A DNA stretch of 64,000 nt from Rutidosis leptorrhynchoides (Eukaryota; Streptophyta; Magnoliopsida; Asterales; Asteraceae). Shown in pieces: positions 58,882 through 64,000 of the stretch (positions within the stretch are counted from its first letter, which is position 1; every line of letters starts with the position of its first letter). The DNA lies in contig NC_092333.1 in NCBI RefSeq assembly GCF_046630445.1, positions 7,599,501-7,663,500 of the forward strand, written 5' to 3'. The notes under the pieces were generated by a model. That model had not been told where the DNA came from, ran no database searches, and saw nothing but the letters and a program-made list of their open reading frames with translations. Made by a program: the position numbers and the translations under genes.

Positions 58882-59322
58882 TGTGATTATTTATATTGAT
58901 TATCTATTTCATCAGACTTAATGTCCTTTTTATACATACATTTTGGGTTATGTACGGCGTTTTGCCGAGGATTTTATTAAGATTTTGTTATGGGATATAT
59001 TTTTCATTATGTATGGATGGTTATTTTTATGACATCTATTATCATTATCATGTTTTATTTCTGATGTTGTGGCTCTTGGCATGTTATATTATGCGTAATA
59101 TATGTTCATGTATGTTAGGTGCTATGTATGTTGTATGATGTTATCATAAAATATGTATGCATGTGATGGTTATTTCTATAACAATCATAACTGTCATGTT
59201 ATTACTCATAGTGTTAGTTGACTAATATCTTAATGGTTAGTCTTTTCGTGTTTTGATCTATTCCTTTATGACACTAGTATTATTCTTGGTACTAACGGAT
59301 GTGTTATTCTATTTTGAAGATC
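58882..59322 (+). other. Spacer between accessory ORF and gag of G2
   Basis: T-rich (TTTATG/TTATCAT words), possibly an intron or promoter for gag-pol. A pyrimidine-rich acceptor-like TTCTATTTTGAAG lies just before the gag start. The frame at 58896-59138 is not supported. Confidence 0.5.
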
Positions 59323-62300
59323 ATGCCTCCAAGAGAGTCCACTGAAGCGCGTATGCAACGCCTGATCAATGAAGGAATTGCTGCTGCCATGGCAGCAAAT
59401 GCTAATGTTAACGCCAATGTGAACAACAACCAGGTGGGATGCTCCCACAAAACTTTTATGGCTGGTCGACCCCAAGAATTCAGTGGTACGGAAGGACCAA
59501 TAGGGCTTACTCGTTGGTTCGAGAAAATCGAATCTATTTTCAGGGTCAGTCGGGTCCGTGAAGAGGACAAAGTTAGTTTCGCTAGTTGCACTCTCAAGGA
59601 TAGTGCCTTGACATGGTGGAACAATCTGGTTAGTAGTTTGGGAAGCGATGTAGCTTATGGTTTGGCCTGGAATGATTTTAAGGAAAGATTGATCACCCGC
59701 TATAGACCTCGGGGTGAGCTTAAGAAGCTAGAGGTTGAGCTCAAGAATTTGAAAATGCATGGCACCGAGTTAGATGTCTATGAACGAAGGTTTTTCGAGT
59801 TAACTTTGCTGTGTCCTAGGGTTTATGCGGATGAGGACCGCAAAATTGAGGCTTACATTGATGGTTTGTCCGAGAAGATTGAACACGGGGTTGAGTCCAG
59901 TGAACCCCAGACTATTGAGGCAGCTATGTCTATGGCCCACAAACTTAATGACAAGGTGTTGAGAAGAAGCAAGACTACAGTTGTTGAAAGTAGTGAGGAG
60001 GTTGTCAAGAAGGCTGACAATGGGAAACGAAAGTGGGATAACAACCGCAATCAAAACCAGGGTCAGCAGAAGAAACAGGATACCTCAGGTGCTAATAACA
60101 GAAATCAGTGTGTGTGTCCTCGTTGCTATAAAGCTCATGATGGTTACTGCACAGTTACTTGTAAGAGGTGCTCTAAGCAAGGGCACATTGCTAAAGATTG
60201 TACAGTGCTTTTGCCGGGGTCTGCTACTCCCGCGACTGGTGGTGATAATAATAATGTTGGTAATAGAGGTGGTAACGGTAACGGTAATGGGAAATCGAAT
60301 AATGGAGGTAATCCAAGGGTTTGTTATGAGTGTGGGAAGCCGGGGCATTTCCGAGATGCTTGTCCCAACAAGAAGACCGCAGAGACTGCACGCGGCCGAG
60401 CGTTCAACATTAATGCTAAGGATGCGGAGGAAGATCCTAAGCTTGTTACTGGTACGTTCTCAGTCAACGATTTATCAGTTTATGTGTTATTTGATTCAGG
60501 GGCTGATTTAAGTTTCGTGTCGAGTAAATTAAGTCAGAGAATCAAAACGCCGTTAACTCTCTTAGACAATACTTATGTTGTTGAAGTAGCTAATGGTAAG
60601 GAACTTACTGCTAAGGCTGTACATCGTAAGTGTAACATTAATCTGGGTGGTAGGGATTTCGAGATAGATTTGATACCGATTGAACTTGGTAGTTTTGATA
60701 TTGTTATTGGTATGGATTGGTTGTCCGCGAACCGTGCCGAGATCGTCTGTTATGATAAGGCTATTCGTATTACTGATGTGATTGGAGAGCCACTGATGGT
60801 CTTTGGAGATAAGAAATGCACACAGTTAAACCTTATTAGCTGTATGAAAGTTCGTAAACATCTCCGCAAAGGCTGTCATGCTATCATTGCTCATGTTGTT
60901 GATCCTAGTAAAGAAGTGAAGAACGTTAGTGACGTTCATATTGTTAGGGATTTTCCCGAGGTGTTTCCCGATGACTTACCTGGCCTTCCGCCGCAACGCG
61001 CGGTAGAATTTCAGATTGATCTTGTTCCCGGCGCTGCTCCTGTAGCACGTGCTCCTTATCGTCTTGTGCCTTCTGAACTTCAAGAATTGTCAAGTCAACT
61101 CCGTGAGTTGTTAGACAAAGGTTTTATTCGTCCTAGTTCGTCCCCTTGGGGAGCTCCTATTCTGTTTGTTAAGAAGAAGGATGGTTCTTTTCGTTTATGC
61201 ATTGATTATCGTGAACTGAATAAGCTCACTGTTAAAAATTGTTATCCTCTTCCGAGAATTGATGATCTGTTCGATCAGCTTCAGGGTTTTTCTGTTTATT
61301 CAAAAATTGATCTTCGTTCTGGCTATCATCAGTTGCGTGTTAAAGAATCTGATGTTTCAAAAACTGCTTTCCGCACCCGTTACGGTCACTTTGAATTTCT
61401 TGTTATGCCGTTCGGATTGACAAATGCACCTGCTGTGTTCATGGACCTCATGAACCGTGTGTGTAGACCCTATCTGGACAAGTTCGTTATAGTTTTCATC
61501 GATGACATTCTTATCTATTCTAAGAGTGATGAAGAGCACGAAGAACATTTGAGGTTAGTGCTTGATTTGTTAAAGAAAGAAGAGTTGTACGCTAAGTTCT
61601 CTAAGTGTGCTTTTTGGTTAAGAGAAGTTCAGTTCCTTGGTCATATTGTTAGCAAACAAGGAATACAAGTTGATCCTGCTAAAATTGAGGCGATTGAAAA
61701 GTGGGAAACTCCGAAAACTCCTACTCAAATTCGTCAGTTCTTAGGATTGGCAGGTTACTATCGAAGGTTCATCCAGGATTTCTCTCGTATAGCGAAACCT
61801 CTGACTGCTTTAACGCATAAAGGGAAAAAGTATGAGTGGAAGGATGAACAGGAGAATGCTTTTCAGCTTTTGAAGAAGAAACTGACTACCGCTCCGATAT
61901 TGTCTCTACCGGAGGGTAATGATGATTTTGTTGTTTATTGCGATGCATCACGACAAGGCTATGGTTGCGTTTTGATGCAACGAAAGAAGGTTATTGCGTA
62001 TGCGTCACGTCGGTTGAAGGTTCACGAACAGAACTATACAACTCATGATTTAGAGTTGGGAGCTGTTATTTTTGCACTGAAGATTTGGAGACACTATCTT
62101 TTAGGTGTTAAGAGTACTGTGTACACCGATCATAAGAGTCTTCAACATATTCTCGATCAAAAACATTTGAACATGAGACAACGAAGATGGATTGAGACGT
62201 TGAATGATTATGATTGTGACCTTTTGTATCATCCGGGTAAAGCCAATGTTGTGGCTGATGCTTTGAGTCGTAAAGAAAGGGCTGAACCACGAAGGGTTAG

Positions 62301-63783
62301 AGCTTTGAATATGACAGTTAGATCAAACCTCGTTAGGCAGATTCTTGAGGCACAACAAGAAGCCTTAAAGGAGGAGAAATTCGTGAAAGAGAATGTAGCC
62401 AAGGTAGCTAAGAAGTTTGAAGTTCGAGCTGATGGTACTAGGTACTTTGCGGGACGTCTTTGGGTTCCGAAGTTTGGAGGTCTTCCACAGTTAATTCTAG
62501 ATGAAGCTCATAAGTCTAGATACTCTATTCATCCTGGTTCAGGAAAGATGTATCAGGATCTTAAGGAGTTGTATTGGTGGCATAATTTGAAAGGTGATGT
62601 GGCTACGTATGTGGCTAAGTGTTTGACCTGTTCTAAGGTCAAAGCTGAACATCAAAAACCGTCCGGATTGTTGGTACAACCAGAAATTCCCGAGTGGAAG
62701 TGGGAAGGTATCACTATGGATTTTATCACTAAGTTACCAAGAGTTTCGGGTGGCTACGATGCGATTTGGGTGATTGTAGATCGACTCACTAAGTCGGCTC
62801 ACTTTTTGCCGATTAGGGAAACCGATTCCATGGAGAAACTCACCCGTTTGTATTTGAAAGAGATTGTTTCGAGGCATGGTGTTCCCGTTTCTATAATTTC
62901 CGACAGAGATAGTCGATTTGTATCGAGATTTTGGCAATCGTTGCAAGAAGCCTTGGGCACTAGATTGGATATGAGCACCGCTTATCATCCTCAAACGGAT
63001 GGTCAAAGTGAGAGGACCATTCAGACATTAGAAGATATGTTGCGAGCTTGTGTGATTGATTTTGGGAATGGGTGGGATAAGTATTTGCCGTTAGCTGAGT
63101 TTTCTTATAACAACAGCTACCACGCAAGTATTAAAGCCGCACCGTTTGAAGCTTTGTACGGTAGGAAGTGTAGGTCTCCTATTTGTTGGAATGAGGTTGG
63201 GGATGCTCAACTTACAGGTCCAGAGATTATTCACGAGACTACTGAGAAGATTGTTCAAATTAAAGAAAGGTTGAGAACTGCTAGAAGTCGGCAAAAGAGT
63301 TATGCCGATAAGGGAAGGAAAGATGTTGAATTCCAAGTTGGTGATCGTGTTATGTTAAAGGTTTCGCCTTGGAAGGGTGTTATTCGTTTTGGTAAAAGAG
63401 GGAAGTTAAGTCCTCGTTTCGTGGGACCGTTTGAGATCATTGAAATAGTTGGACCGGTGGCTTATCGATTGAAGTTGCCACAAGAACTCAGTGCCGTTCA
63501 CGATGTTTTCCATATTTCGAACTTAAAGAAGTGTTTGGCTGAATTTGATCAGACTATTCCTTTGGAGGAACTTCAAGTTGACAAGCAATTGCATTTTATT
63601 GAGGAGCCAGTTGAGATCATGGACCGAGAGGTTAAGACTCTTAAACAGAGCAGAATTCCTATTGTTCGGGTCCGATGGAACGCTAGACGCGGTCCCGAGT
63701 TCACTTGGGAGCGTGAAGACCAAATGAAGCAGAAGTATCCGCATTTGTTCTCAGATGCCGAGTCAACCCCTGCGCCTGCTTAA
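59323..63783 (+). CDS. G2 gag-pol polyprotein with chromodomain
   Basis: About 1,486 residues from MPPRES, uninterrupted. The upstream in-frame ATG at 59299 is less likely given the MAPTTR start of G1. Approximate positions: gag 40-220; CCHC knuckles 263-295 ([17 protein letters not shown]) and 333-346 (CYECGKPGH); protease DSGAD 391; RT 590-760 with FVKKKDG and [10 protein letters not shown] (about 724); RNase H from 865 (YCDAS); integrase zinc finger 1063-1105 (H...H, CLTC) and catalytic D-D-E near 1132 (TMDFITK), 1193 (SDRDSRF) and 1230 (QSERTIQ); chromodomain-like C-terminus 1423-1480 ([16 protein letters not shown]). Such chromodomains bias integration toward particular chromatin. All catalytic residues I can check are present, so the product is probably active. 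Confidence 0.97.
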   Translation: MPPRESTEARMQRLINEGIAAAMAANANVNANVNNNQVGCSHKTFMAGRPQEFSGTEGPIGLTRWFEKIESIFRVSRVREEDKVSFASCTLKDSALTWWNNLVSSLGSDVAYGLAWNDFKERLITRYRPRGELKKLEVELKNLKMHGTELDVYERRFFELTLLCPRVYADEDRKIEAYIDGLSEKIEHGVESSEPQTIEAAMSMAHKLNDKVLRRSKTTVVESSEEVVKKADNGKRKWDNNRNQNQGQQKKQDTSGANNRNQCVCPRCYKAHDGYCTVTCKRCSKQGHIAKDCTVLLPGSATPATGGDNNNVGNRGGNGNGNGKSNNGGNPRVCYECGKPGHFRDACPNKKTAETARGRAFNINAKDAEEDPKLVTGTFSVNDLSVYVLFDSGADLSFVSSKLSQRIKTPLTLLDNTYVVEVANGKELTAKAVHRKCNINLGGRDFEIDLIPIELGSFDIVIGMDWLSANRAEIVCYDKAIRITDVIGEPLMVFGDKKCTQLNLISCMKVRKHLRKGCHAIIAHVVDPSKEVKNVSDVHIVRDFPEVFPDDLPGLPPQRAVEFQIDLVPGAAPVARAPYRLVPSELQELSSQLRELLDKGFIRPSSSPWGAPILFVKKKDGSFRLCIDYRELNKLTVKNCYPLPRIDDLFDQLQGFSVYSKIDLRSGYHQLRVKESDVSKTAFRTRYGHFEFLVMPFGLTNAPAVFMDLMNRVCRPYLDKFVIVFIDDILIYSKSDEEHEEHLRLVLDLLKKEELYAKFSKCAFWLREVQFLGHIVSKQGIQVDPAKIEAIEKWETPKTPTQIRQFLGLAGYYRRFIQDFSRIAKPLTALTHKGKKYEWKDEQENAFQLLKKKLTTAPILSLPEGNDDFVVYCDASRQGYGCVLMQRKKVIAYASRRLKVHEQNYTTHDLELGAVIFALKIWRHYLLGVKSTVYTDHKSLQHILDQKHLNMRQRRWIETLNDYDCDLLYHPGKANVVADALSRKERAEPRRVRALNMTVRSNLVRQILEAQQEALKEEKFVKENVAKVAKKFEVRADGTRYFAGRLWVPKFGGLPQLILDEAHKSRYSIHPGSGKMYQDLKELYWWHNLKGDVATYVAKCLTCSKVKAEHQKPSGLLVQPEIPEWKWEGITMDFITKLPRVSGGYDAIWVIVDRLTKSAHFLPIRETDSMEKLTRLYLKEIVSRHGVPVSIISDRDSRFVSRFWQSLQEALGTRLDMSTAYHPQTDGQSERTIQTLEDMLRACVIDFGNGWDKYLPLAEFSYNNSYHASIKAAPFEALYGRKCRSPICWNEVGDAQLTGPEIIHETTEKIVQIKERLRTARSRQKSYADKGRKDVEFQVGDRVMLKVSPWKGVIRFGKRGKLSPRFVGPFEIIEIVGPVAYRLKLPQELSAVHDVFHISNLKKCLAEFDQTIPLEELQVDKQLHFIEEPVEIMDREVKTLKQSRIPIVRVRWNARRGPEFTWEREDQMKQKYPHLFSDAESTPAPA

Positions 63784-63817
63784 ATTTCGGGACGAAATTT
63801 CCGTAACGGGGAGGTAC
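63784..63817 (+). promoter_or_regulatory. G2 pol end and polypurine tract
   Basis: ATTTCGGGACGAAATTT (inverted repeat) overlaps the stop-codon region, followed by AACGGGGAGGTAC directly before the LTR. The same order occurs in L at 34945-34985. Confidence 0.88.
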
Positions 63818-64000
63818 TGTCACGACCCTACTTTTTCCGTTATCTTTTTCCATTAATTATTTAACGACCGTTAACTGTTAGTGTGCCACGTCATTTCTAT
63901 AACCTATATTATTATTTTTGTAATAATATATATATAATAATTATTATGTGTTATGTGAATATATGTATTCATATTTTAATTTATACGTTTCTACGTTCCG
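63818..64000 (+). repeat. G2 3' LTR, first 183 bp
   Basis: Matches the first 183 bp of 54971-58257 with a single difference (CCGTTAATT against CCATTAATT). Confidence 0.97.

Larger units (their letters stand above)
54971..64000 (+). mobile_element. Ty3/gypsy chromovirus G2, probably intact, 3' LTR cut by window
   Basis: 5' LTR 54971-58257, PBS 58260-58271, coiled-coil ORF, gag-pol 59323-63783, polypurine tract, 3' LTR from 63818 to the edge. The 183 bp of 3' LTR visible differ from the 5' LTR at one base, indicating a recent insertion. It interrupts C2. Confidence 0.96.

Overview
The window is plant nuclear DNA, AT-rich and dominated by nested LTR retrotransposons. A eudicot, most likely Asteraceae, is inferred from a divergent FAD2-type desaturase and from the types of element present; no marker gene proves the family. 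I recognise two host loci: an intact-looking FAD2-like gene (21121-22239, +) and a broken GlcAT14-type glycosyltransferase gene (22859-26690, -) with a Helitron in its first intron.

Layout. 1-9549 (-): Ty3/gypsy chromovirus G1, cut by the left window edge. It has a 3.25 kb 5' LTR, an acidic accessory ORF, an F-box ORF and a gag-pol with two nonsense codons. 9552-13293 (+): a second LTR of the same family lying head-to-head with the first, giving a 7 kb palindrome. 13845-19992 (-): a degenerate Ty1/copia element C1 with target-site duplication CGATT. 19998-30882: the island with the two host loci, plus a Helitron, two TIR elements with target duplications, a LINE 3' tail and microsatellites. 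30883-43800 (-): a large LTR derivative L (LTRs about 4.1 kb, one accessory ORF, no pol) in the tandem arrangement LTR-internal-LTR-partial internal, ending abruptly at 43800. 43801-54970 (+): the broken copia element C2, split by the nested element N (44073-53751, -, TSD AAAGA). N is non-autonomous and carries a gag-like ORF and two paralogous plant-mobile-element ORFs. 54971-64000 (+): gypsy chromovirus G2, inserted in C2, with an intact gag-pol and an upstream coiled-coil ORF; its 3' LTR runs off the right edge.

How the parts relate. G1, L and G2 share an architecture although their LTRs are otherwise divergent. Each has an iMet-type primer binding site, a conserved stretch after it, and an accessory ORF before gag (or where gag should be). 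Each LTR also has a collinear 480-600 bp module bounded by GTGAGTT and a pyrimidine-rich CAG, which looks like an intron in the leader. The relative order of events in the right half is C2, then N and G2 inserted into it.

The observations I rate highest are the F-box ORF inside G1, the desaturase lacking two histidines of its first metal-binding box, the shared LTR leader module, the Helitron with ten copies of a 16-bp palindrome, and the nested element N with its paired ORFs and repeated GGTCGACC hairpins.
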